From an uncultured Roseateles sp. (lineage in GTDB: Bacteria > Pseudomonadota > Gammaproteobacteria > Burkholderiales > Burkholderiaceae_C), in the NCBI RefSeq assembly GCF_913777145.1, contig NZ_CAJYPS010000011.1, forward strand, positions 62,001 through 126,000: 64,000 bases of DNA. The letters are read 5' to 3'. Positions 45,628 to 53,995 of the stretch are shown here, in pieces. A program made the position numbers and the translations under genes. The first letter of the stretch is position 1; each line of letters begins with the position of its first letter. The notes under the pieces are model-generated. The model was not told the DNA's origin and ran no database searches. It worked only from the letters and a program-made list of their open reading frames with translations.

Positions 45628-47193
45628 TCACTGCTGCGCGGGCCGGCCCGAGGCCTGCATCCCACGCAAATCGGTGTCCACCGCGCCCCAGTGCTGGCGC
45701 AGGAAACGCTCCAGCAGCGCGTCCTCGCCGCCGGCGTCGGTCTTGTCCGCGTAGACCACCAGCAGCGCGGCGTCGTCGCCATGCCCCTGCAGCCGCTCCC
45801 AGGCGCCCAGAAGCTTGGCGCGCCAGTCGCTGGTCGTGAGGTGGCCGTTGATCCAGTACTGCGACCAGACCCGCAGCCGCGGCGTGCGCTGGCCGCCGGA
45901 CAGCGTGGACAGGCCCTGGCCACGCAGATCGGCGGTGCGCCAGTGCTGCTCGCCGCCGGGCAGCGCCAGCGCCTGGCTGCCGCGCGCGGTGACGGCCCAG
46001 ACCTGCCCCTCTTCCTCGGTCACCAGCTGATTTACCGAGGTGATCAGCTGCTGGCCCAGTTGCTGGTTGCGGTAGTAGCCGATGTAGAGCCCCACGCGCT
46101 CGCCCTGGGCCGACTCGAAATAGCCGTGCAGCACGCCGCGTGCACCGCCGTAGCCGGGCTGCCAGTCGGTCAGCGGCTGCGCATGCCAGGTCCAGCCCGG
46201 CAGCACCGGTGCCACCATCTGCGGCGGCTGCTGCACGACCGCGCCGTCGATGCGCAGTCGCGCGGCCTGGGGCAGCACCAGCAGCACCGCCGCCGCCAGC
46301 GTCACCAGCAGCAAGGCCGGCACCGGGCCACTGGGCGGCACGACGGCGTCGGCGGACGGCACCGGCGCGACCGGATCGGGATCGGCCCAGCGCATGCCCA
46401 CCATGAACATGGCCAGCACCACCATGCCGAAGAACACCCAGCCGTAGATCAGGTGATCCACGCCCACGGCCAGCGTGTTGCCGGACAGATGGCCCAGCAT
46501 CACGATGATGTAGGCCCGCAGCCAGTTGGCCAGCACCGGCGTCACGAAGGACGCCAGCACGAACAGCCAGCGCTTGCGCGGGCTCTGGTAGCTCAGGTAC
46601 GCGAACAGCGTGCCCACCATCACCGAGGCCATCAGGTAGCGGATGCCGCTGCAGGCCTGCACCACGGACCAGGCGCCCGACGGGATGATGAACTGCAGGC
46701 CCTCGCGGAACACCGGGATGCCGGTGGCGCGCAGTGCGATCACCGCGAAGTCCGCCGTGCGGTCCATCAGCCAGGGCGTCAGAAAGTCACCGAAGGGCAC
46801 GCCGAAGAACAGAAAGCCCAGCGGGAACATCAAACGCTTTGCTACCTGCCGCCCCAGCAGCGCCGGCACCAGCACCACCAGCATGGCCACGAAGGCGAAC
46901 TGCATGGCGGCATTCGTGACCGCCACATCGCCCAGCAGCCACATCGCCCCCAGCGGCAGCAACAGCAGCAGCCAGCGCCCCTCCGGGTGCGGCGACAGCG
47001 GCAGCAGATCGGCCCGCCGCCGCCAGACCAGCCAGGCCGACAGCGGCGGCACCAGCCAGGCATGGGCGAAGGTGTTGGAGTGGCTCCAGATGTCCAGCAT
47101 CACGAACAGGGTGTCGCGATACAGCAGCCCCAGCAGCAGCCAGCCCAGGGCCAGCATCAGCAGCGGCAGCCGCCAGTCCCGGCGCAGCGTCAT
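45628..47193 (-). CDS. xrtA: Exosortase A fused to an EpsI domain
   Basis: The 521-residue inner-membrane protein has about eight helices in residues 1-265, then a periplasmic EpsI domain (about 310-515, with ARGVLHGYF and RVGLYIGYYRNQQLGQQLI). The transpeptidase triad is visible: C181 in QACSGIRYL, R226 in NWLRAYIIVMLGH and H247 in GVDHLIYGW. Exosortase A cleaves PEP-CTERM proteins after export and attaches them to an unknown anchor. It overlaps the upstream glycosyltransferase by 4 nt. A PEP-CTERM substrate lies at the cluster end. Confidence 0.96.
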   Translation of the reverse strand: MTLRRDWRLPLLMLALGWLLLGLLYRDTLFVMLDIWSHSNTFAHAWLVPPLSAWLVWRRRADLLPLSPHPEGRWLLLLLPLGAMWLLGDVAVTNAAMQFAFVAMLVVLVPALLGRQVAKRLMFPLGFLFFGVPFGDFLTPWLMDRTADFAVIALRATGIPVFREGLQFIIPSGAWSVVQACSGIRYLMASVMVGTLFAYLSYQSPRKRWLFVLASFVTPVLANWLRAYIIVMLGHLSGNTLAVGVDHLIYGWVFFGMVVLAMFMVGMRWADPDPVAPVPSADAVVPPSGPVPALLLVTLAAAVLLVLPQAARLRIDGAVVQQPPQMVAPVLPGWTWHAQPLTDWQPGYGGARGVLHGYFESAQGERVGLYIGYYRNQQLGQQLITSVNQLVTEEEGQVWAVTARGSQALALPGGEQHWRTADLRGQGLSTLSGGQRTPRLRVWSQYWINGHLTTSDWRAKLLGAWERLQGHGDDAALLVVYADKTDAGGEDALLERFLRQHWGAVDTDLRGMQASGRPAQQ

Positions 47194-48398
47194 GCGCGGC
47201 CCTCCCCGAGCGCGTCCAGGTGTTGATCCAGCACCGCCAGCTGCGCCCGCCAGCTGTAGGCGCGCTGTACAAAGTCGCGTGCGGCCCGGCCGGCCGCTTC
47301 GGCCGCGGCCGCATCGGCCAGCAGCTCGCCCAGACGGGCCTGGTAGTCCGCCGGGCTGACTGCCGGCACCAGGCCGGGCACGGGCGCCTCGGTGATGGCC
47401 TGCACACACTGGCTGGCCGCCACCACGGGTCGCGCGCTGGCCATGGCCTCCAGCACCTTGTTCTGCACGCCACGCGCCAGCCGCAGCGGCGCGACCACGG
47501 CCGCCGCATGCTGCAGCCAGGGACGCACATCGGGCACGGTGCCGCTGACATGCACCGCATCACCCGCCAGCGCCAGCACCGCGGGCGCCGGGTTGCGCCC
47601 GACGATGTGCAGGCGCAGTGACGGGAAGCGCGCACGCAGGCCCGGCAGGATGTCGGCTACGAACCAGCAGACCGCGTCGATATTGGGCCAGTAGTCCATG
47701 GCCCCGGTGAAGACCAGCGGCAACTCGCCCGCCGCATAGGGATTGGCGCGTGTCGCGTCCGGCGCGAAGAAGTCGGCGTCCACGCCGTTGCGCAGCGCCT
47801 CCACCGGCCGCGTCAGCGGGCCGGCCAGCTGACGCAGCAGGGCCACCTCCTGCTCGGTGGACAGAAAGCTCACGTCCGCGGCCTCGACCGTGTCGCGCTC
47901 GAAGGCCAGCAGCTGGCGGAACTCGCGCCGGTACAGCCAGGACAGCGGCCAGCGGTGGGCGGGCGCGTAATCGCGCCACTTGGCGGAATCCACATCCACC
48001 AGGTCCACCAGCCGCGGCACGCCGGCCAGCGGCCGCAGGTACTGAGCCATCACGCTGCTGAACACCACCACCGCGTCGAAGCCCACGCGCCGCGCCGCGT
48101 CGTCCACCCAGGCCTGCAGGCCGGCATCACGGTAGTAGGGCAGGCTCAGCGCCTCACCGCCCAGCAGGCCGCGCAGGCTCAGCAGCTTGGCGCGCCGCGG
48201 CGACAGCCGCGCGATGTGGACGTCGGCACACAGCTCGCGCACGCGCGGCAGGTGCTGCTCATCGTCGGGGTCGTCGATGAAGCTGCCCAGGTGCACCTCG
48301 TGCCGCGCCGCCAGGTGGCGCAGCAGGTGGTAGGAGCGCACCTTGTCGCCCTTGTTGGGCGGGTAAGGCAGGCGATGGACCAGGTAGAGCAGCTTCAT
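47190..48398 (-). CDS. Glycosyltransferase, TIGR03087-like, PEP-CTERM/XrtA associated
   Basis: This 402-residue GT-B transferase starts MKLLYLVHRLPYPPNKGDKVRS, a hallmark of the XrtA-linked family. LVDLVDVDSAKWRDYA, ALRNGVDADFFAPD, LVFTGAMDYWPNIDAV and LRLARGVQNKVLEAMASARPVVA follow. It almost always sits next to xrtA, as here (4-nt overlap). It is expected to add a conserved sugar in the exosortase-linked polysaccharide. Confidence 0.94.
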   Translation of the reverse strand: MKLLYLVHRLPYPPNKGDKVRSYHLLRHLAARHEVHLGSFIDDPDDEQHLPRVRELCADVHIARLSPRRAKLLSLRGLLGGEALSLPYYRDAGLQAWVDDAARRVGFDAVVVFSSVMAQYLRPLAGVPRLVDLVDVDSAKWRDYAPAHRWPLSWLYRREFRQLLAFERDTVEAADVSFLSTEQEVALLRQLAGPLTRPVEALRNGVDADFFAPDATRANPYAAGELPLVFTGAMDYWPNIDAVCWFVADILPGLRARFPSLRLHIVGRNPAPAVLALAGDAVHVSGTVPDVRPWLQHAAAVVAPLRLARGVQNKVLEAMASARPVVAASQCVQAITEAPVPGLVPAVSPADYQARLGELLADAAAAEAAGRAARDFVQRAYSWRAQLAVLDQHLDALGEGRA

Positions 48399-48443
48399 GC
48401 GGGCCCGCCGGTGCTGGCGCAACTCGAGTCGTGGCGCATGCGC

Positions 48444-49493
48444 TCAGCCCAGGTTCTTCACGATGTGGGGGCCCAGCCAGTTCACGACGCCCAGCGGCAG
48501 GCGGCGCCAGGTCTTGATCAAGAGCTGGTACTTGGGATTGTTGGGGTTGTTCTGGGGCACGGCATCGCGCTTGAACAGCCGGTACTCGTAGGACAGCGGC
48601 TGGGGCTCGAAGCCCCAGTTCTTCTTGAACGAGTAGGAGCCCGTGCCCTGCTTGCTGCGGCCGTAGTCAAACACCTTGAGCCCGCGCGCGCAGGCGCGGC
48701 GCATCAGTTCCCAGTACTTGAAGTCGTTGGCGGCCAGGTCGCGCGCGGCTTCGGCGTCGCCCGCGTAGTAGGGCAGCACCTCGTCGCGGAAGTAAAAGCT
48801 CAGCACCGAGGACAGCGGCTGGCCGTCCGGCGCGGTCACGGTCAGCACCTCCACCACGTCGCCGAACTCCTGGGCCAGCGCCTCGAAGTAGCGCTTGGGC
48901 AGGGCCGGCGTGCCGTGGCGGTGCACGTTGTCGGCGTAGAGGTCGAAGAAGCGGTCCACGCCGGCATCGATCTCGGCGCGCAACTCGTTCTTGATGCCCT
49001 TGCGCACCATCGCGCGCTGCTTGCGCGGAATGGCCAGCATATTGGCCTCTTCCTCCGGCAGGATCTCCTTGCGGAAGGTCACGTAGAGGTCCTGGCGCGG
49101 CCAGTCCTCGTGGCGCACGCCGCCGAGGTTGCGGTATTCCAGATGCTGCACGCCGCGCGCTTTCGCGATGCGCTCGGCCTCGGTCTCCAGCGCCGCGGCG
49201 GCCTCAGGGGTGGAGGCCACGACGCCGCCATAGACCGCGAACGGCAGGCTGGCCAGCGAGTGGCCGAACAGCCGGCTCTTGACCTCGACCAGCGGCAGCA
49301 CGCCCTCGACGCACCCGTCACGCTCGGCCAGCAGGTAGTGGCCGCGGTGGCCGAACACCGCCTCGATGACGCGCAGCCAGCCGCTCAGGTGGAAGAAGGT
49401 CGCCTGGGGCTGGGCCTGCACGAAGGCGTCCCAGCGCTCGGACAAGGCCTGGTCCCGCGCGGTGAGCCGCGCGATCTGCAAGGGGCCGCTCAT
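48444..49493 (-). CDS. FemAB-family protein, XrtA/PEP-CTERM system-associated
   Basis: The 349-residue GNAT-fold protein has LYVTFRKEILPEEEANMLAIPRKQRAMVRKG, TPALPKRYFEALAQEFGD, VLSFYFRDEVLPYYAGDA and the C-terminal DYGRSKQGTGSYSFKKNWGFEPQPLSYEY. This is the TIGR03019 type, a fixed member of exosortase A clusters. FemAB proteins transfer amino acids to peptidoglycan. The role in EPS clusters is unproven, perhaps aminoacylation of a sugar. It is followed 1 bp later in the operon order by the deacetylase gene upstream. Confidence 0.93.
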   Translation of the reverse strand: MSGPLQIARLTARDQALSERWDAFVQAQPQATFFHLSGWLRVIEAVFGHRGHYLLAERDGCVEGVLPLVEVKSRLFGHSLASLPFAVYGGVVASTPEAAAALETEAERIAKARGVQHLEYRNLGGVRHEDWPRQDLYVTFRKEILPEEEANMLAIPRKQRAMVRKGIKNELRAEIDAGVDRFFDLYADNVHRHGTPALPKRYFEALAQEFGDVVEVLTVTAPDGQPLSSVLSFYFRDEVLPYYAGDAEAARDLAANDFKYWELMRRACARGLKVFDYGRSKQGTGSYSFKKNWGFEPQPLSYEYRLFKRDAVPQNNPNNPKYQLLIKTWRRLPLGVVNWLGPHIVKNLG

Positions 49494-49494
49494 G

Positions 49495-50382
49495 TCAGGC
49501 GGCGCTCTTCAAGGCCTGGGGCTGGGCGCTGGCCTGGCCCAGGAAGATCTCGTCCATGCGCCCCCAGCGGAAGTCGCCCAGCAGGCGCGCGATGCGGCCC
49601 TGGGTGCGGGCGATGTTCACGTAGTGGCGGAAGCGCGTCTTGGCATCGATGCCGGCCACGCGCGGCTGCTCGGCGTCGATCTCCCAGGGGTGGAAGTAGA
49701 AGACCGCGGGCTGGCCATCGATGCGGTTCACACGCGAGATCATCCAGCGCGACAGCGCATAGGGCAGCAGCCGGAAATAGCCGCCGCCGCTGCTGGGCAG
49801 GTTGCGCTCGCCCAGGCGCAGCGTGGTGACCGGCACTTCCAGCAGGCCCTCGCGCACCTCGTAGGGGAAACGCGGCGAGTCGGGCATGCCGTAGTGGTCG
49901 TGCGCAATCGGGTAGACGCTGGACGAGTAGCGGTAGCCCTCCTCGCGCAGCACGTCGAAGGCCCACAGATTGGACTTGCCGATGGAGAAGCTGGGCGCGC
50001 GGTAGCCCTGCACCGCGACGCCGCCCAGGTCCTCCAGCAGCTTCTTGGCGCGCGCGATGTCGGCGCGGAAGGCCTCGGGGCTCAGGTCGCTGGCGCGCTC
50101 GTGGCCATAGCCATGGCTGGCCAGTTCGTGGCCGCCCGCGACGATGGCGCGCACCAGCTGCGGGTAGCGCTCCGCGATCCAGCCCAGCGTGAAGAAGGTC
50201 GCGCGGGTGCCGTGAGCGGCCAGCATTGCGAGGATCTGCTCCACATTGCGCTCGACCCGGCACTCGCGCTCGGGCCAGCTGTCGCGCTGGATGTAGGGGG
50301 CGAACGCGGAGACCTGGAAGTAGTCCTCCACGTCTATGGTCATCGCATTGCGCAGGGCGGGCATCTGGGGGGGCATCGGCAT
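49495..50382 (-). CDS. XrtA system polysaccharide deacetylase
   Basis: This 295-residue NodB-type enzyme belongs to the XrtA-associated group (TIGR03006). It has MTIDVEDYFQVSAFAPYI with the catalytic/metal Asp pair, GHELASHGYGHERASDLS with the HxxxH metal site, GYRAPSFSIGKSNLWA and the late VFYFHPWEID. Deacetylation of N-acetyl sugars would place free amines on the polymer. No signal peptide is seen. It is adjacent to the FemAB gene (1 bp) and the ATPase gene (16 bp). Confidence 0.95.
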   Translation of the reverse strand: MPMPPQMPALRNAMTIDVEDYFQVSAFAPYIQRDSWPERECRVERNVEQILAMLAAHGTRATFFTLGWIAERYPQLVRAIVAGGHELASHGYGHERASDLSPEAFRADIARAKKLLEDLGGVAVQGYRAPSFSIGKSNLWAFDVLREEGYRYSSSVYPIAHDHYGMPDSPRFPYEVREGLLEVPVTTLRLGERNLPSSGGGYFRLLPYALSRWMISRVNRIDGQPAVFYFHPWEIDAEQPRVAGIDAKTRFRHYVNIARTQGRIARLLGDFRWGRMDEIFLGQASAQPQALKSAA

Positions 50383-50398
50383 GTCAGTGGTTCCTGAG

Positions 50399-51508
50399 TC
50401 AGCGCTTGACCGCGTCCACGAGCTTTTGCAGCAGCGCCAGCGTCTGCAGATTGATGCGCTCCAGCCTCATCATGCTGCGCTCCAGGCGCTGCAGACGGTC
50501 GGTCTGGTGGTCCGCGCTGAGCGCGGCGATCTCGCTGGACAGGCCCTCGACCTCGGCGCTGCTGAGCTTGAGCTTGTTCATGTCCAGCGGCTGCAGCCCG
50601 CTGTCGGCCGCCAGCGGCATGGGGCGGCTGTCCGGCAGGCGTGCGGGCACGCTGTCGTAGCGCGAGTCCAGCTCGCTGCCATTGCTGCGCGGCACCTCGC
50701 TCTCCTGCGCGATGTCGCGCAGCACTTCCTTCACGTCGGCCAGCGTCAGATGCGTGCGCCCCTGCATGAAGCCCAGCAGCAGCAGGCGGTCGCACAGCCG
50801 GTTGATGCGGCGCGGGATGCCCTGGCTGGCCTTGTGGATGGCCGGGAAGGCGTCGTGGTCGAAGGTGGGCTGGCCGGTGGAGCCGGCGCACTTGAGCCGG
50901 TGCTCCATGTACCGCTGGGTCTCGTCCTCGTCCAGCGGGCCGATGTGGCAGGTGGCGGCGACGCGCTGGCGGAACTGCTCCATCTCGGGCTTCTGCAAGA
51001 TGGCGCGGAACTCGGGCTGGCCCACCAGGAAGGTCTGCAGCAGCGACTGGTTGCTGAACTGGAAGTTGGACAGCATGCGCAGCTCCTCGACCGCGCGGGC
51101 CGACAGGTTCTGCGCCTCGTCCACGATCAGCAGGCAGCGCTTGCCCTGGGTGACCTGGTTGACGAAGAAGGCCTCCAGCGTCATCAGCAGCTCGGACTTG
51201 GGCAGGTCCTTCACGCGCACGCCGAAGGCCGCGCCCACCATGCGAAGCGTGTCCTCGGCGTCCAGCTGCGTGGTCACCACATTGCCAATGACAACGTTGC
51301 TGCGGTTCAGGCTGTCCAGCAGGCCGCGCAGCAGCGTGGTCTTGCCCGCCCCCACCTCGCCGGTAATGACGATGAAGCCGTCATTGCGCAGCACGCCGTA
51401 GTCCAGGTAGGCCTTGGCCCGGCGATGCTGCTTGCTGCCGTAGTAGAAGTTCGGATCCGGGCTGAGCTGGAAGGGCTTGCTGCTCAGACCGTAGAAGGCT
51501 TCGTACAT
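50399..51508 (-). CDS. XrtA/PEP-CTERM system-associated ATPase (ExeA-like AAA)
   Basis: The 369-residue protein opens MYEAFYGLSSKPFQLSPDPNFYYG. Walker A is ITGEVGAGKTTLLRGLLD (about 48-65), and Walker B is CLLIVDEAQNLS. Sensor and lid regions (PRRINRLCDRLLLLGF) follow. It resembles ExeA/GspA AAA ATPases, but ends with a hydrophilic coiled-coil-like tail rather than a peptidoglycan-binding domain. Such proteins (TIGR03015) sit in exosortase A clusters and may power secretion or assembly. Confidence 0.94.
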   Translation of the reverse strand: MYEAFYGLSSKPFQLSPDPNFYYGSKQHRRAKAYLDYGVLRNDGFIVITGEVGAGKTTLLRGLLDSLNRSNVVIGNVVTTQLDAEDTLRMVGAAFGVRVKDLPKSELLMTLEAFFVNQVTQGKRCLLIVDEAQNLSARAVEELRMLSNFQFSNQSLLQTFLVGQPEFRAILQKPEMEQFRQRVAATCHIGPLDEDETQRYMEHRLKCAGSTGQPTFDHDAFPAIHKASQGIPRRINRLCDRLLLLGFMQGRTHLTLADVKEVLRDIAQESEVPRSNGSELDSRYDSVPARLPDSRPMPLAADSGLQPLDMNKLKLSSAEVEGLSSEIAALSADHQTDRLQRLERSMMRLERINLQTLALLQKLVDAVKR

Positions 51509-51512
51509 CGCG

Positions 51513-53063
51513 TCAGAACTGTTGGGTCAGGTTGGCGAAGAGCGCATTCTCGACGTAGGGACTCGAGCCGTCGAATCGGCTGTGTCGCCCACCCAGCTGA
51601 CAGGACAGGCGCGGGGCCAGCCGGGTGTTGAAGCTCAGCGAGTAGGTGGTCAGCTGGGTGGACGGTGCGTTGGCATCGCCATCCGTCTCCTGCCGCGCCA
51701 GCGATAGCGACAGGCTGGCCTCGGGCGTCAGGCGATGGGCGGCGCTCAGCGAGTAAGAGCGCTGCTCGACCAGCGAGGACTGCGCCAGATCGCCCTGCCC
51801 TGCATTGCTGCCGACCCGGCTGGTCAGGTTGCGCATGGCCACGAAGGTCAGGGAGCCGCGCACGCCCTGCAGCGTCAGCGACAGCTGCTGCGAATGCAGG
51901 CGGCTGGGGCCGGCGCTCAAGAACCCCCCGGCCGCCGGCGCATCCGGCGACAGGCCCAGCTGCTGCAAATAGTTGCGCACCAGCGCATCGCGCTTGATGG
52001 GGTCGGGCTCCAGCGACGCGAACAGCAGGTAGAACTGGTCATAGACGGTGCGTATGCCGCCGCCCCCGCCCGAGTTGCCCAGGTTCAGGCTGGTCGTGTC
52101 GGACAACACCAGCACGGTCCGGGCCCAGCGTTGCTGCAGCGTCAGGCTGTGGCTGTCGCCATAGCTGTGGCGCCGCCAGTCGGCCGCCAGGCTGGTGCGC
52201 GCCGAGGGCGTCCAGTTCAGCGACCCGCCGTAGGTGGAACCGGTGATGGCCGAGCCGCCCAGGTAGTCGTTGCGCTCGCGCCCGCCGGTGAGACTGAAGT
52301 TCCAGTCGGCATCCAGCCGGTAGGAGGCGTTCAGCGTCAGCGAATCGTTCTGGTTGGCTCGCCCATCGGGATAGGACACCTGCTGCGTGGACAGCAGGCC
52401 CGACAGGCTCAGCGGCCCGCCACCTAGGCTGGACAGGCGCAGCGTCCCGCCATGCGTGCGGCTGTCGCCCAAGGTGGAGCCGCGCGCATCCACACGCGCC
52501 AGGCTGCCGCGCAACTCGTAGCTCACCCGACCGGCCAGCGAGCCCACCAGATAGGGCGACACCGTCAGGTTGGCAACCTCCTGGCTGTTGGCGGTGTTGA
52601 TCAGCGGCGTCGTGGACTGCACGCCGAAGGCCGACTGCGACTGCCGACCTATGGACGCCTGGCTGTCCACGAACAGGTGGCTGCGCAGCAGCTCGGCCTT
52701 CAGATTGGCGCTCAGCGAGTTCTGCAATTGCGAGCCCTGGGTGGTCTTCACATAGGCCACACCATTGAGCGCGTAGTCCAGGCTGCCCTGCAGCCAACCC
52801 GCCCGGCTGCTCCAGGTGACGCCGGGAGTCACGGTCGTGACCATCGCGGCATCCTTGCTGCCGGACGGCGACAGCCGCAGGTTGTCGGTCCAGGACTGGC
52901 TGAGGCCCACTCGTGTCTGCAGCGACTGCGCCTGGGCCGGCGCGGCCGGCTCGGCTTCCTGGGCACGAGCCGACATGCCAGCCAGCGCCGTCAACAGCGA
53001 CGCGAGCAGGGGCAGGGTCGGCGCGCGACGCGCCCGTGGGATCTCAGGACTGGCCAGACTCAT
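51513..53063 (-). CDS. Outer membrane beta-barrel protein, PEP-CTERM system (TIGR03016-like)
   Basis: The 516-residue protein has a signal peptide (PTLPLLASLLTALAGMSARA) and then long alternating strands rich in Ser, Leu, Arg and aromatic residues, ending in FANLTQQF, a typical C-terminal barrel strand. It matches the outer-membrane component linked to exosortase A clusters. It probably forms an export pore or surface anchor for the polymer. The start is uncertain: ATG at 53063 is used, but several in-frame ATGs lie upstream inside the Tyr-Gly repeat of the kinase gene. Confidence 0.88.
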   Translation of the reverse strand: MSLASPEIPRARRAPTLPLLASLLTALAGMSARAQEAEPAAPAQAQSLQTRVGLSQSWTDNLRLSPSGSKDAAMVTTVTPGVTWSSRAGWLQGSLDYALNGVAYVKTTQGSQLQNSLSANLKAELLRSHLFVDSQASIGRQSQSAFGVQSTTPLINTANSQEVANLTVSPYLVGSLAGRVSYELRGSLARVDARGSTLGDSRTHGGTLRLSSLGGGPLSLSGLLSTQQVSYPDGRANQNDSLTLNASYRLDADWNFSLTGGRERNDYLGGSAITGSTYGGSLNWTPSARTSLAADWRRHSYGDSHSLTLQQRWARTVLVLSDTTSLNLGNSGGGGGIRTVYDQFYLLFASLEPDPIKRDALVRNYLQQLGLSPDAPAAGGFLSAGPSRLHSQQLSLTLQGVRGSLTFVAMRNLTSRVGSNAGQGDLAQSSLVEQRSYSLSAAHRLTPEASLSLSLARQETDGDANAPSTQLTTYSLSFNTRLAPRLSCQLGGRHSRFDGSSPYVENALFANLTQQF

Positions 53064-53994
53064 TGCTGCCATAGCCATAGCCGTAGCCATACCCGTAACC
53101 GTAGCCATAGCCATACCCGCCCGCGGCGCTGGGGCTGGCCTGGTTGAGCAGCATCATCTTCAGCGGGCAGTTCTCGATGGCCGCCAGCGCCTGCTGCACC
53201 GCGCTCTGTGGCGTGCGCTCGGCATGGACCACCACGACGACCTGCCCCATGTGCGAGGCCAGCACACGCGATTCGGTGGTCAGCAGCAGCGGCGGCGAGT
53301 CGAAGATGATGATGCGGTCCGGATAGCGCTTGGCCATGTCGTCCAGCAGATGCGTCATCGCATCGCTGGCCAGCAGCTCGGTGGCGCGAGGATGCGGCGT
53401 GCCGCTGGGCAGCAGCGTCAGCTTCTCGACACTGGTCTTGAGCAGCACGTCCGACAGGTCGACGCGCTCTTCCAGCACATCCAGCAGCCCGGGGCCCTGG
53501 GGCAGGCCCAGCATGCGCAGCACCGAGGGGCGAGCCACGTCGGCGTCCACCAGCATCACGGTGTTGTCCAGCTCCGCCGCGATGCTCAGCGCCAGATTCA
53601 CCGACGTGAAGCTCTTGCCCTCACCGGCCAGCGCACTGGTGACCATGATGAGGTTGGCATGGTTCAGCGTGGCCGCGCCCTTGCCCATGGCGTTCTTGAT
53701 CAGCGGGCGCTTGATCACGCGGTACTGGTCGGCGGTCTGCGAACGCGGCGTGTGCGGCATCAGAAAGCCCTGCGCCGCCAGCGCGATCTCGTCCAGTTCC
53801 ACCCGCCGGGACTGCGACGCGGGCTCGGCGACCGGCGCGGGTGCCGGTGCGGCCGCGGCCGCGATTGCAGGCGCGGGTTCCACCGGCGCGGGAGCCCCCG
53901 CCGCAGCGGCCGGGGCCTCGTCACCGGGCAGCACCACCCCGGCCTGCCGCAACTGCTCCAGCCTTTGAGCGGCTTGTTCGATCAGACTTGTCAT
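53044..53994 (-). CDS. XrtA-associated tyrosine-protein kinase (CpsD/CapB type)
   Basis: The 316-residue cytoplasmic BY-kinase regulates chain length through autophosphorylation together with the adjacent Wzz-like protein. Walker A appears as VTSALAGEGKSFTSVNLA, Walker A' as VMLVDADVARPSVLRMLG and Walker B as RIIIFDSPPLLL. The C-terminal tail is an exact (YG)8 run before SNESGQS, giving eight tyrosines for phosphorylation. The N-terminal 70 residues are Ala/Pro-rich. It belongs to the TIGR03018 group. Its stop lies 20 bp inside the outer-membrane gene. Confidence 0.95.
   Translation of the reverse strand: MTSLIEQAAQRLEQLRQAGVVLPGDEAPAAAAGAPAPVEPAPAIAAAAAPAPAPVAEPASQSRRVELDEIALAAQGFLMPHTPRSQTADQYRVIKRPLIKNAMGKGAATLNHANLIMVTSALAGEGKSFTSVNLALSIAAELDNTVMLVDADVARPSVLRMLGLPQGPGLLDVLEERVDLSDVLLKTSVEKLTLLPSGTPHPRATELLASDAMTHLLDDMAKRYPDRIIIFDSPPLLLTTESRVLASHMGQVVVVVHAERTPQSAVQQALAAIENCPLKMMLLNQASPSAAGGYGYGYGYGYGYGYGYGSNESGQS
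53068..53118. repeat. Hexanucleotide repeat coding (Tyr-Gly)8
   Basis: Eight consecutive 6-bp units of the form TAY-GGN (read on the minus strand) code for eight Tyr-Gly pairs at the C-terminus of the kinase. In another frame the same DNA supplies several ATG codons to the downstream outer-membrane gene. Gain or loss of one unit keeps the kinase in frame but changes the number of phosphorylatable tyrosines. Confidence 0.85.
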
Positions 53995-53995
53995 G

